From Bacteroidaceae bacterium (GTDB lineage: Bacteria; Bacteroidota; Bacteroidia; Bacteroidales; Bacteroidaceae), in assembly GCA_017469525.1 (NCBI GenBank), contig JAFUGG010000038.1:1-64000 (forward strand): 64,000 nt of DNA. Reading direction: 5' to 3'. How positions within the stretch are numbered: position 1 is the stretch's first letter; the number at the start of each line of letters is the position of its first letter. Made by a program: the position numbers and the translations under genes. Positions 41,773-51,192 of the stretch are shown in pieces. The notes beneath the pieces were generated by a model. The model was not told the DNA's origin. It saw nothing but the letters and a program-made list of their open reading frames with translations, and ran no database searches.

Positions 41773-42480
41773 TTAGCCGTGCGATAAGTAGAATTCCTTG
41801 GTCAGTTCTTCGTATGCAAGGCTTCTGGTTCCGTCGGAATTCATCAGGATGAGTGTTTCGTCTTTGCTGTCGACGTTTTGTTTCATAAAAGACATAAGGA
41901 CTCGCCGTGGCGGTTTCGTGGCGGTTGTCTGTACTGACAGTCGACGCATCAGATGCAATCCTTCGGCGAGGCAAAGCGCTGTGAACTCCGTGAAGACTTG
42001 ATGTGGAATGATGACAGAGAAAATGCCTGCGGACGAAAGTAACGATGCAACTTTCGGTACGAGCAATGCAAACGGAAGGCTTTTACCCGAGCGAGCCAAG
42101 GCACGACGTTTGTCGTCGGGCGATGTGTCTTCCGTGAAGAAAGGCGGATTGCAGAGAATCGCATCGAAAGGTTGTGCGGGACAGAAGGTCAGCACGTCTT
42201 GATTGATACAACAAACACGGTTACAGAAAGGACTTTCAGCGATGTTCTCCTGTGCCTGGAGGGCTGCTTCCCGGTCTATTTCGATGCCTAGTACCTCGGC
42301 TTCACTGTTTCTCTGGGCAGCCATCAATGCAACAAGCCCTGTGCCTGTGCCAACATCGAGGATGCGATGCCCTTCGACACATCCCCATGCTCCCAGCAGA
42401 ACGCCGTCCGTGCCAACCTTCATGGCGCAGCGGTCGTGACGGATGCTGAATTGCTTAAAGCGGAAAAAGTCGTTACTCAT
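41773..42480 (-). CDS. trmN6: tRNA1(Val) A37 N6-methyltransferase-like protein
   Basis: A 235-residue SAM-dependent methyltransferase. It starts SNDFFRFKQFSIRHDRCAMKVGTDG, has the SAM motif ILDVGTGTGLVALM, an acidic GIEIDREAA and the N6-adenine catalytic NPPFF. This matches YfiC/TrmN6. It probably methylates A37 of a valine tRNA. It shares a divergent promoter region with lon. Confidence 0.9.
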   Translation of the reverse strand: MSNDFFRFKQFSIRHDRCAMKVGTDGVLLGAWGCVEGHRILDVGTGTGLVALMAAQRNSEAEVLGIEIDREAALQAQENIAESPFCNRVCCINQDVLTFCPAQPFDAILCNPPFFTEDTSPDDKRRALARSGKSLPFALLVPKVASLLSSAGIFSVIIPHQVFTEFTALCLAEGLHLMRRLSVQTTATKPPRRVLMSFMKQNVDSKDETLILMNSDGTRSLAYEELTKEFYLSHG

Positions 42481-42516
42481 TGCCTTGGTTCCGAGGGATA
42501 TTTCATCATTAGAATG

Positions 42517-42524
42517 CAAATTTA
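42517..42524 (-). promoter_or_regulatory. trmN6 promoter
   Basis: Minus-strand TAAATTTGC, 37 bp before the ATG at 42480. Confidence 0.55.
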
Positions 42525-42528
42525 CAAA

Positions 42529-42562
42529 AAGATTAGGGATTAGGGATTAGAGATTAGAGATT
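42529..42562. repeat. GATTAGG/AGATTAG simple repeat before lon
   Basis: GATTAGGGATTAGGGATTAG continued by AGATTAGAGAT: four to five copies of a 7-bp unit immediately upstream of the lon -7 element, occupying the place of the -33 region. Confidence 0.65.
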
Positions 42563-42568
42563 TTTTTG

Positions 42569-42576
42569 TACTTTTG
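42569..42576 (+). promoter_or_regulatory. lon promoter
   Basis: TACTTTTGCC, 23 bp before the lon ATG. Confidence 0.65.
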
Positions 42577-42598
42577 CCGCGCTTTTTAATTACTGTAT

Positions 42599-45070
42599 AT
42601 GTTTGAGAACAATAAGAAAACCTTTTCCTTCGTGGCTGAAGTGTCTGGCGAGACCGACAAGTTGATGCATGCGAACTATGGTGGCGAGATGCCCATCATC
42701 ATGCTTCGCGACAACATCTTCTTTCCTGGTACCGTCTCCCCTATCACTGTAGGCCGCAAGCATAGCATAAAGACTTTGCGCCTGTTGGAACGCAATGACG
42801 GGATGGTGGCTCTGCTTACGCAAAAGGCCCCGGAAGTAGACGTGCCCGGTAAGGACGACCTCTACCCCATCGGCGTTGCTGCTAAGCTGGTGCACACCAT
42901 GAAGATGCCCGACGGCTCATACAATGCCCTCTTCCAGGCATTCAATCGCATCGAGATTCTGGAGCTTCGGCATGTGGCCGGCAGCTACGAGGGCACCATC
43001 GCAAACAAAACCGACGTCATGCCCGAAAGCACGGAACAGGCCGAATACAAGGCTATGCTCTCTATGCTCAAGGAACGTACGGAGAAGCTGATGGACATAC
43101 TGGACGACTATCCCGACGAGCTGACGCAATACATCAGGAACATGGAGCCTTCCACCTTCATGCTCAACACGATATGCAGCTACCTCCCGCTTACCATCGA
43201 GCAGAAATACATATTGCTCTCCTGCCCCACTGAGCTCGCCCGATTGCAGCAAGCCATTCAGTTCGCCAACAACATCATCGAGCTGATGAAGCTCAAACGC
43301 AAGATTGAGAACAAGACCCGCAGTGACCTCGACCAGCAGCAACGCGAGTACTTCCTTCGCCAGCAAGTTCAGAACATCCAGAGCGAGCTGGGAGACAAGG
43401 ATGAATCCACCGTCAAGCAGGAAGACGTCAGCAGTCTGAAGGCCAAAGCCGAAACGAAGCATTGGAGCCAGCAGACGGCCGAAATCTTCGACAAGGAGCT
43501 TTCCAAGCTGAATCGCATCAACATCCAGTCGCCCGACTACAACGTACAGCTCCAGTACCTGCAGACGGTCGTCGGGCTGCCTTGGGACGAGTGCACGAAG
43601 GACAACACAGACATCAAACGTGCAGAGAAGAAGCTCAATCGCGACCATTATGGCATGGAGAAGGTGAAGGAGCGTATTCTGGAGCACTTGGCCGTCCTGA
43701 AGATGCGCAAGGACCGTCAGAGCCCCATCATCTGCCTGTACGGTCCTCCGGGCGTCGGCAAGACAAGCCTCGGCAAGAGCATTGCAGAGGCACTGGGCAG
43801 GAAGTATGTAAGGATGAGCCTTGGCGGCCTCCACGACGAGAGCGAGATACGTGGCCATCGCCGCACCTACATCGGAGCAATGCCAGGTCGCATCATCCAG
43901 GGCATGCAGAGAGCAGGCAGCTCCAATCCCGTCTTCATCCTCGACGAGATAGACAAGGTGTCGGTAGGTTCCGTCCACGGAGACCCGTCGTCGGCACTCC
44001 TCGAAGTACTCGACCCCGAGCAGAACGTCTCCTTCCATGACAATTATATCGACCTGGACTATGACCTCAGCAAAGTCATGTTCATAGCCACAGCCAACGA
44101 CATCGGCAGCATACCGCGTCCCCTACTCGACCGCATGGAACTCATCGAGGTGGACGGCTACATCACCGAGGAGAAGATTGAGATAGCCAGCCGTCATCTC
44201 GTGCCGAAGAACCGCGAGAAGAACGGGTTGAAGGAGCATACGGCACTGAAGATAGGCAAGCCTGCCCTGGAATTCATCATCGAACGTTACACGCGCGAGA
44301 GTGGCGTCAGAAGCCTCGAGAAGCAAATCGACAAGCTATTCCGCCGTGTTGCTCTCCGAGTGGCCAAGGGAGAAATGGAGCACGACCACAGCATCTCGAA
44401 GGCTGAAGCCGAGGAGCTGCTTGGCAAACCGCTCTATACGCGCGACAGCTATCAGGAGGGCGACTATGCAGGCGTTGTGACAGGCCTGGCCTGGACAAGC
44501 GTGGGCGGTGAGATACTCTTCATCGAGACGAGCCTAAGCAAAGGCAAAGGCGGCAAGCTCACCCTCACCGGCAATCTGGGCGACATCATGAAGGAGAGTG
44601 CCCTGCTCGCCCTCGAATATATCCGTGCCCATGCCGACCGGCTGGACATCGACTCGCGCATCTTCGAGAACTACAACCTGCACGTCCACGTCCCCGAAGG
44701 CGCTGTTCCAAAGGACGGGCCAAGCGCCGGCATTACCATGCTGACCAGCATCGCCTCTGCCCTCACACAAAGAAAGGTGCGCCCGCGCCTGGCCATGACT
44801 GGCGAGACAACGCTTCGCGGCAAGGTGCTTCCCGTGGGAGGTATTCGCGAGAAGATACTGGCTGCAAAGCGTGCCGGCATCAAGGACATCATCCTCTCGG
44901 GGGAAAACAAGAAGGACATAGAGGAGATACCGGCCGAATACATCAAAGGCGTCACCTTCCACTATGCCACAGACGTCCAGGAGGTGCTCGACTTTGCCTT
45001 GCTCGACGAGAAAGTGAAGAACCCCATCGTCTTCTCTTTCGACGAGAACAACGAAAAAACAGCTGAATGA
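42599..45070 (+). CDS. lon: Endopeptidase La (Lon protease)
   Basis: An 823-residue ATP-dependent protease. The LON substrate-binding domain occupies about 30-240, a coiled coil about 240-300. The AAA module has Walker [14 protein letters not shown] and Walker [11 protein letters not shown]. The protease domain carries the catalytic serine in [10 protein letters not shown] and lysine in [12 protein letters not shown]. It degrades misfolded and regulatory proteins in the cytoplasm. Length is normal for a Bacteroidetes LonA. Confidence 0.98.
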   Translation: MFENNKKTFSFVAEVSGETDKLMHANYGGEMPIIMLRDNIFFPGTVSPITVGRKHSIKTLRLLERNDGMVALLTQKAPEVDVPGKDDLYPIGVAAKLVHTMKMPDGSYNALFQAFNRIEILELRHVAGSYEGTIANKTDVMPESTEQAEYKAMLSMLKERTEKLMDILDDYPDELTQYIRNMEPSTFMLNTICSYLPLTIEQKYILLSCPTELARLQQAIQFANNIIELMKLKRKIENKTRSDLDQQQREYFLRQQVQNIQSELGDKDESTVKQEDVSSLKAKAETKHWSQQTAEIFDKELSKLNRINIQSPDYNVQLQYLQTVVGLPWDECTKDNTDIKRAEKKLNRDHYGMEKVKERILEHLAVLKMRKDRQSPIICLYGPPGVGKTSLGKSIAEALGRKYVRMSLGGLHDESEIRGHRRTYIGAMPGRIIQGMQRAGSSNPVFILDEIDKVSVGSVHGDPSSALLEVLDPEQNVSFHDNYIDLDYDLSKVMFIATANDIGSIPRPLLDRMELIEVDGYITEEKIEIASRHLVPKNREKNGLKEHTALKIGKPALEFIIERYTRESGVRSLEKQIDKLFRRVALRVAKGEMEHDHSISKAEAEELLGKPLYTRDSYQEGDYAGVVTGLAWTSVGGEILFIETSLSKGKGGKLTLTGNLGDIMKESALLALEYIRAHADRLDIDSRIFENYNLHVHVPEGAVPKDGPSAGITMLTSIASALTQRKVRPRLAMTGETTLRGKVLPVGGIREKILAAKRAGIKDIILSGENKKDIEEIPAEYIKGVTFHYATDVQEVLDFALLDEKVKNPIVFSFDENNEKTAE

Positions 45071-45075
45071 ACAAT

Positions 45076-45104
45076 AAAACCGCAGGCAGTCAACCTGCGG
45101 TTTT
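45076..45104 (+). terminator. lon terminator
   Basis: AAAACCGCAGG and CCTGCGGTTTT form an 11-bp perfect stem with a 7-nt loop, followed by ATTTTG, 6 bp after the lon stop. Confidence 0.92.
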
Positions 45105-45314
45105 ATTTTGTAAAATGTAAAGATTTTTCTCCGATGACTCGCTCTGAGGGCATATTTTTTGCCGGTTGGCACTTTCCTACCCCGAGCACGAGAAATGGGC
45201 TTAAATCGCATTTCCCCCTATTGAAGGGCAATTGCAGAGTCGCTCCGTTCTATTACTTGCAAAGAAAATACAAGTTATATACATTTTTGAGATAAAATAC
45301 AAGCGGGAAATCGA

Positions 45315-45468
45315 GTGATTTCACGTGAAGCGTTGGCAAAGTTCACCAAAGGATTTTTCAAACGCGACCTGAGAAGTTTCCAAACTTCTCACGAGAAGTT
45401 CGGGATTTTCTCAAGTATTCCGAGCAGACTCCTCGTTATGACCTGAAAATTTTGTAAAGATTTTTCCT
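45315..45468. repeat. 22-bp-period array D (7 in-phase units)
   Basis: Units start at 45315, 45337, 45359, 45381, 45403, 45425 and 45447. The clearest is AAACTTCTCACGAGAAGTT at 45382. The last unit is AAATTTTGTAAAGATTTTTC, the element also seen beside array C. The gap from 45105 to the transposase remnant holds no gene. Confidence 0.7.
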
Positions 45469-45502
45469 GTAAACACCAGCGCCATCCTTGCGGTACGGAG
45501 CA

Positions 45503-45573
45503 CCTGGGAGCGCGGGCGTCTCGCCCGCATCTCATCATCCCTGCCAGCGGACGAGGACGTCCGCGTTCCCAGG
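45503..45573. repeat. 71-bp two-hairpin palindromic element, copy 1
   Basis: Starts CCTGGGAGCGCGGGCG and ends CGTCCGCGTTCCCAGG, which are inverted with two mismatches. Inside are two stems, GCGGGCG-TCT-CGCCCGC and GCGGACG-AGGA-CGTCCGC. The second copy is at 50978-51048. REP-like in architecture. Confidence 0.85.
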
Positions 45574-45619
45574 TCTCGATGTGCAGCAGCAAACCGTTCC
45601 TTGCCTTTGTCCCGGATGT

Positions 45620-46434
45620 GCGCATGATTGCAAACTACTGGCTACGTCCTGGCAACACCTCTGCCAGCACAAACTATCTCGCCTTCCAGAAAGACACGCA
45701 GTCACGGCTCCAAGACAAGAAAGTAGGACTTATCCAAATGGACAGTGGCTTCTCCTCCGGGAGCATACTTGATTACCTGGAGCAGAAGCACTTGCGCTAT
45801 ATCATTGCCTGCCGCTTCAACAACCGCATCAAGTACAGCCTGACGCATGAGAAGGTCTGGACAGAAGTGGCAGACGGCCTGGAAATTGCAGAGACGACTT
45901 ATCAGACAGAAGGTTGGGAGAAGCCCAGGCGCATCGTCATGGTAAGGCAGGAGGTGGAGAAACCCCCGTAGGCGGCAGGCAAGCAGGTCAAGCAGTTGGA
46001 ACTATTTGAGGATGAGAAGGACTTCAGGAAATACAGATACAGCTGCTGCTTTGTCACAGACCTTGGACTGCCTGCCAAGATTGCATATGACTCGTATCGT
46101 GGCAGGGCTGACTCGGAGAACAGAATCAAGGAACCGAAGTTCGACTTCTCAATAGACGCCCACAATTTCTGGGCGACCGATGCATGTGGGAATTTTTATC
46201 GTCATGGTATACAATTTCATGTCAATGTTCCGCCATGCCCTGATTAACTTCGACAAAAAGAAGTTCCTCAAGACTATCCGATACGAATTAATCTCCACTC
46301 CTGCATATCTGGGGAAAACGAAGGATAAGCACATCTTGTACTTGGCAAGGTCGCTAAAGACTCGAAAATTCTTCCTTTCTATATGGGAAAAACTGAAGGA
46401 TTTCTCACTGCCATACTGTACAGAGAAATCCTAA
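45620..46434 (+). pseudogene. Decayed IS1380-type transposase
   Basis: The reading resembles the C-terminal two thirds of an IS1380-family transposase: GLIQMDSGFSSGSILDYLEQ (acidic residue), IIACRFNNRIKYSL, YRGRADSENRIKEPKFDFS (catalytic-type glutamate) and ALINFDKKKFLKTIRYELIS. The N terminus is missing, a TAG interrupts at 45969-45971, and an extra T in the run at 46193-46197 shifts the frame. No inverted terminal repeats were found. Not functional as read. Confidence 0.85.
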
Positions 46435-46623
46435 TGACCGATTTGGGTTAAAATATAAGACGTGAAGTTCCTCACTCCGTTGTGACAAGTTCCTTTCCCG
46501 TGATGACATTTCCTCAGCGGGTATGGCTCCATGTCTCGGATATTTATGCTGCGGAATCCATAACAAACAGCGGCAAACTTACTGTGAAGTAAAGTCTGCC
46601 GCTGTATGGGGAATGCTGTGTTT

Positions 46624-49600
46624 CTATTGGATAGGATACTTTCTGAGGTATTCTCTCGCTCTTTCCGTTGTTTCCCATATCTTGTCGTATCTGCCACCGA
46701 TGAGCTCCACGTGGTTGAGGCAGCCAGGGATGCTATGAATGACGGCTGCACTGGATGCCTCAATTGTGATGCCTTTCGGCACAACATCAACGGGTGATTT
46801 ACTACAAGAGATGTCGCGTGCCAAGACATTACGTTCGCCTACGGTTTCAAAAGGATTGCTGCCCATACTGCCTGCGTTCTTCTGCCATGTCATGTCGTCG
46901 CAGACGCAGAGCCTGGTGCCGTCGCTTGAACCGATACGGGCGACGTGCAGCTTGCACATCTGTTCAGAATCCTTGTCATAGCAGAAAGACGCCATATCGT
47001 TAGGTACGAGCTCTGACTTGTCGGCAAAGACGGATTTCTCAACAAAGTGATAGCGCACGAAGTTTGTCAGATATGTTATCTTGGCGGCAATGCGGATGCT
47101 GTCCTTGGACGATGCCAGCTCGTTGGTCTGGGGCTTGCAGTGACTGCGGTAGTCTTCACGGATTCCTTCCCATGTCGGTAAGCCTGCGTTGATGGCCTCT
47201 TGGATTGCTTCGTTTGTAGGAACGAAGACAGTATAGTGATTGCTGCTGAAGTATTTTGGGTTGTAGTCCTGACAACTGTTGAAGAACTGTACGTTGTAGT
47301 CCAGTCCGTTGTGCTCGATGAAGACCATGTATTTCTGAGCCTCAGACTTCTCGGTTGCAAGTCCACAGCCTATAATTTCTGTTTCATAGTCGTTGGCATT
47401 GCAAAGGTTGTAAAAGGCACTATAGGGCGTCTCACCGCCAAAGCCCCCTTTTCCTGCCGCCAGTTGGTCAGCGTCGTTGGTAAAGATGCTGTAGACACTG
47501 CGGTAGGTGGGAACAAGCGGTGCATCGAGAACCAGAGTGTTACCATTACCCACTTCTTCATAAGATTTCTTGACTTGGCATGAGCTTATGCCCGGATCCT
47601 CGCCGACGATGCCGAGGCGCTCGTTCTCAAGCTGGAATCCGCCCTTGACGGCAATGATGTTGTCATCCTCGTCGCGTATTACCTTCACGGCATTTCCCCT
47701 GTTGGAAAGATAGTACTCATTGAGCGGAGAGTCTGGGTCAATACCATTGCGTATCTGTTCCCACCTTGTCATTGGGTTCGTGCCGTCTTGTACGATAATA
47801 TGATTCTCAACGATGTCCATCATGCGGTTAGCCGCTTCTTCGTTGGTATAGCCAGAGATGCCTGGTATGACATTGCCAATTGTTCCGACATTGCCATAGC
47901 GTTGGTTGTATGGGCAATAGTAGTTCCTTCTTCTTAGTTTGGCAGGGAAGGAACCTTCTGCAAGATAATACTCCACGACGTTTGGTATGCGGCATTTCAT
48001 GCTGACAGGGTCATAGTAGTAGTTGAGTGCACTGTCGGATGGCAGCAGGAATGTATATCGGTTTCGCGTGTTCTTGAGGTAGGTGCTGTAGTAGTTTCGG
48101 CCACTCTTGCCGCTATTGTAGCCCCAATCGTCATAGAGAGCGGACTTTATGATTTTGTTTGTCTGGCTTATGACCGCGGGGCCTGTAACGGAGTAGTAGT
48201 CGGGAGGCACAATGACATGATTCATCACATATACCACACCATTGTTTGCCATGAGGCATGTGTCGAGCTGGTTCCACGCTTCAACCACATCCTCGAAGAA
48301 TTGCGTCCCTGTATCGTCAGTGAGTCTGTTCCACTTGCTGGGAACAGAATTTACGAAGGACGTCTGCATAAGGTTGTTGATGAACAAGTCAAGTGTGCCG
48401 ACAGGAATGCAGTCAATCTGGCGGTATAGCTCTTCAAGGGTGGTTGCCCTTGTATAAGGAATCTCATCCTTTGTTCCCTCATGGGCATAATAGGTACGGA
48501 TGATTTCCTCGCCTGCATTTTGGAAGTAGTGCCACATCGCCTCATCACTTGGTACGAAGATAGCTGCCATGTCTTCGCTTTTGTCCTTTAGCTTAGGATA
48601 GTTATAACGCGAAGCTTTGTATCTTTCAAAATATCCGTTCCAGCCTGGGTCAAACTTCAGGGAAGGGATGCGGTCTGTAGCACCGGCTTTGTAGGGATAG
48701 TATGTCTTTCCTGAGTTAATTCCGTTTGGTCCCGGTTCGTACGGAACGCCATAGAGGTCTACGTATGTTGTGGTATTATCTTTCAGGTTGTTTTCTTTGG
48801 CAAAATAACGCTTAACAAATATCGAGTCGGTAAACTCCGGATGCTTCACCCTGTATTGCTCTGTTAGTTCATGGCAATAGTAGGGTGCACAGAAGCGGTC
48901 GAGTATGTGGCTGAAGATGTTTGTATTCCCGTTAGTGCGGATCACTTCGGCCATGCTTTCCAGTGGTCGCAAGGGAAGATCCACCTCATGGATAAAACCA
49001 TTGTCAACAATACGCCCCGGGCCTGTTGCCACAGAACCATTTACGGGGCTCTCCTCTCTCTTTGTCCTCTGTCTGCCGGTGATTATGCTTATATCATCCT
49101 CCAACAGAGCATAATTATAATGGAATCCTCCGAAACAGAATTGGTCCGTGAGTGCCACTAACATGTTCCGTGAGGTGTCTGGCTGAAGGAAGATGCCTCT
49201 GCCGCCGTTCTCACTACGGAAGCGTTCCCAATAATCCTTCTCCTGCTGGTTGTAGGAATATGGCAACTGCTCGCTGGGAAGGTAGCAAATGGAGTCTGTG
49301 TTCTCGATTGCGGTGTCAAAGCGCATCTTCTTTACATCCCCTACATAGAAGATAGTTGCATCAGTCTGCTCTCCTGTATAGGGATCATAACTGTAAACAT
49401 CATGCCACTCGCCTCCAATGTTGTTTTCCCTGAATGCAGAACTGACTATGCTGCCGTGCAGAAGGAGGTGTTTTTGTGCAACAGAGAGCTTGTCGTAGCT
49501 TGTGGCGTTGTGCCATGTGTCTTGAGCCGGAAGTTTTGCATTCTGTTGGAAGAACCTTTCCCAGGCAGAGTCATCTGCCACATACACGTTGAAATCTCCC

Positions 49601-49998
49601 AGGCCACCAAGCCAAAGAGAAAGAGGTGTTTCTCCCTTGTAATATGCATCGACATCGTCTATCAGGCGCAGAAAGTAAGTATAGTTGCCATAATCCTTCA
49701 AGTTTGCTATAATGCTATACATGGTCTCTGGGTCAATGAAGCGAATGCGCTCAATATCATCCACACCATAACTTTCAATGAGTTGGTCTTCGCTATTCCA
49801 TGGAGCAGTGCGGTAAAACCTGTATACATATATTCCGTCTTGTTTCTCCACGTTGATGCTGTCCACCTTGCTCATCTCAACAGGGTCATAAATAATATTC
49901 TGACTGTCTTTTCGAGTCACCTTTACATATTGTGCATGCGTGGCAATGGGACAGGTCAGCAGCAGAGCACACAGGCATATTGTTATTTTCGTTTTCAT
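46624..49998 (-). CDS. Large secreted fasciclin (FAS1)-domain protein
   Basis: A 1124-residue protein with signal peptide MKTKITICLCALLLTCPIATHA. FAS1-type segments recur: DFNVYVADDSAWERFF, MAAIFVPSDEAMWHYF, YTFLLPSDSALNYYY and HYTVFVPTNEAIQEAI, suggesting four domains. FAS1 domains mediate adhesion to proteins or glycans at the cell surface. The final domain ends in a long C-terminal stretch without an obvious sorting tail. It is coupled by ATGA to the upstream small secreted protein. Confidence 0.85.
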   Translation of the reverse strand: MKTKITICLCALLLTCPIATHAQYVKVTRKDSQNIIYDPVEMSKVDSINVEKQDGIYVYRFYRTAPWNSEDQLIESYGVDDIERIRFIDPETMYSIIANLKDYGNYTYFLRLIDDVDAYYKGETPLSLWLGGLGDFNVYVADDSAWERFFQQNAKLPAQDTWHNATSYDKLSVAQKHLLLHGSIVSSAFRENNIGGEWHDVYSYDPYTGEQTDATIFYVGDVKKMRFDTAIENTDSICYLPSEQLPYSYNQQEKDYWERFRSENGGRGIFLQPDTSRNMLVALTDQFCFGGFHYNYALLEDDISIITGRQRTKREESPVNGSVATGPGRIVDNGFIHEVDLPLRPLESMAEVIRTNGNTNIFSHILDRFCAPYYCHELTEQYRVKHPEFTDSIFVKRYFAKENNLKDNTTTYVDLYGVPYEPGPNGINSGKTYYPYKAGATDRIPSLKFDPGWNGYFERYKASRYNYPKLKDKSEDMAAIFVPSDEAMWHYFQNAGEEIIRTYYAHEGTKDEIPYTRATTLEELYRQIDCIPVGTLDLFINNLMQTSFVNSVPSKWNRLTDDTGTQFFEDVVEAWNQLDTCLMANNGVVYVMNHVIVPPDYYSVTGPAVISQTNKIIKSALYDDWGYNSGKSGRNYYSTYLKNTRNRYTFLLPSDSALNYYYDPVSMKCRIPNVVEYYLAEGSFPAKLRRRNYYCPYNQRYGNVGTIGNVIPGISGYTNEEAANRMMDIVENHIIVQDGTNPMTRWEQIRNGIDPDSPLNEYYLSNRGNAVKVIRDEDDNIIAVKGGFQLENERLGIVGEDPGISSCQVKKSYEEVGNGNTLVLDAPLVPTYRSVYSIFTNDADQLAAGKGGFGGETPYSAFYNLCNANDYETEIIGCGLATEKSEAQKYMVFIEHNGLDYNVQFFNSCQDYNPKYFSSNHYTVFVPTNEAIQEAINAGLPTWEGIREDYRSHCKPQTNELASSKDSIRIAAKITYLTNFVRYHFVEKSVFADKSELVPNDMASFCYDKDSEQMCKLHVARIGSSDGTRLCVCDDMTWQKNAGSMGSNPFETVGERNVLARDISCSKSPVDVVPKGITIEASSAAVIHSIPGCLNHVELIGGRYDKIWETTERAREYLRKYPIQ

Positions 49999-50438
49999 TT
50001 CTTTGCCGCTTTATAGGTGAGTGAACCGTTCTTGATGACATAGGTGCCGGCGGGGAGCCCGTCGAGGCTGGCAGACGCTGTGCCGTCGTCTGACGGCTGA
50101 AGTGTGCGCACGAGTTTGCCGTCCAGTGTATATATCAGCGTGGGATGAGCTTTCTCGTTCTTGGGCGCGGTGATGCGTGTCACATTCTCGGTAGTTTCAC
50201 CGATGGTGAGTTTCCGCACGTCGTCCAGCGGAAACCACACTGAAGCTCCTCCGGTCCCTTCAAGGTCAATCAAACCGGAGGAAATGATGAGATAGTCTCC
50301 CTCGTACGTCACGATAGGTTGTTCACTGAAGGCGTACTCTACAAGACCGCCTGACTTTCGGTGCACCATAAGGGAAAAATTTGCCCTGGATGCTGCTGAT
50401 GCAGAGAACATCAGCAATAGGAGAATAAGTTTTCTCAT
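49995..50438 (-). CDS. Small secreted protein with sorting-tail-like C terminus, partner of the FAS1 protein
   Basis: A 147-residue protein with signal peptide (LILLLLMFSASAASRA) and beta-rich body (VEYAFSEQPIVTYEGDYLII, DVRKLTIGE). The C terminus TLIYTLDGKLVRTLQ then GLPAGTYVIKNGSLTYK resembles the type IX secretion-type or Prevotella surface tail. It immediately precedes and overlaps the FAS1 gene, so the two are probably exported partners. Confidence 0.75.
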   Translation of the reverse strand: MRKLILLLLMFSASAASRANFSLMVHRKSGGLVEYAFSEQPIVTYEGDYLIISSGLIDLEGTGGASVWFPLDDVRKLTIGETTENVTRITAPKNEKAHPTLIYTLDGKLVRTLQPSDDGTASASLDGLPAGTYVIKNGSLTYKAAKK

Positions 50439-50775
50439 TGTACTCTGTTATGCGACCCTGTCCCTCCGCATCGCCTTTAAGGGTTAGTAATAGGCACAAG
50501 AAAAGCGTAGGGACTTGTCCTCACTCATCTAACCACTGGTATCGCCAAACACCATTGCCGAAATGAACTCGAAACAACATACCCCACGCCGTATATGCTC
50601 GAGCTATACGGCGTGGCCGTATGCATACGAAACACAACGAGTGGCGTTGCCTCAACATTCATCCTTCGGCTTTGAATTTGGCGATTTCGTAGTTAAGGAT
50701 GGAAGCGTGGAACGCTCTCTTGATCACAGGGGCTGGCATTCCATGCCTTGGCTGGCATAGGTCGGTCCACTGTGA
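50439..50775 (-). ncRNA. Candidate structured leader RNA upstream of the secreted-protein operon
   Basis: About 335 nt between a TAnnTTTG promoter and the ATG at 50438. Contains a strong hairpin CCACGCCGTAT / ATACGGCGTGG (about 50583-50614), GGCATGGAATGCC and CATCCTT / AAGGATG stems. A 65-codon plus-strand frame here has no ribosome site and looks random. It shares GTTCCACGCTTC with the leader at 10745-11026. Confidence 0.4.
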
Positions 50776-50780
50776 CGATG

Positions 50781-50788
50781 CAAAGTTA
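50781..50788 (-). promoter_or_regulatory. Promoter of the long leader and secreted-protein operon
   Basis: Minus-strand TAACTTTGC, about 345 bp before the ATG at 50438. Confidence 0.55.
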
Positions 50789-50977
50789 ACGTATTATTTA
50801 TGAATACCAAAGAAAAAAACAAAAAAAATCGCGGGACGACTGAAAAAAAGTAAGTGAAGCACGTTGTCGTCTCCTAGGTGATGGGAGAAATGATGGGGAA
50901 AAACCGCCCTGTTGAATAAAACATCTAAAAACACGAAAGCCTCTAAAGCGGCAATGTCCACAGGGCGTAGCTTTTCC

Positions 50978-51048
50978 CCTGGGAGCGTGGGCGTCTCGCC
51001 CGCATCACATCATCCCTGCCGGCGGACGAGGACGTCTGCGTTCCCAGG
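50978..51048. repeat. 71-bp two-hairpin palindromic element, copy 2
   Basis: Same length as copy 1 with four substitutions; the two in stems change a G-C pair to a G-T pair. The rest of the gap 50789-51170 holds no gene, only T/C-rich simple repeat (TTTTTCACC words) before the tgt promoter. Confidence 0.85.
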
Positions 51049-51175
51049 TCTCACTTCATTGACTTTCCCGTCGGGCGTTGTCTGACTGACGTCGACCTGT
51101 CGGTTCTTCATTCATCATCCTTCACTTTTTTCACCTTTTTACCTTTCCTCCTTTTCACCTTTTATTTTTTTTTCG

Positions 51176-51183
51176 TACCTTTG
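51176..51183 (+). promoter_or_regulatory. tgt promoter
   Basis: TACCTTTGCACC on the plus strand; only 9 bp separate it from the ATG at 51193, so the 5' untranslated region is a few nucleotides. Confidence 0.7.
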
Positions 51184-51192
51184 CACCCGCTT

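Noticed and set aside
45579..45971. Intact transposase gene
   Set aside because: N terminus missing, in-frame TAG and a later frameshift; recorded as a pseudogene.
50563..50760. A 65-codon plus-strand frame in the gap before tgt
   Set aside because: No promoter or ribosome site, runs through hairpins of the opposite-strand leader, random-looking product.
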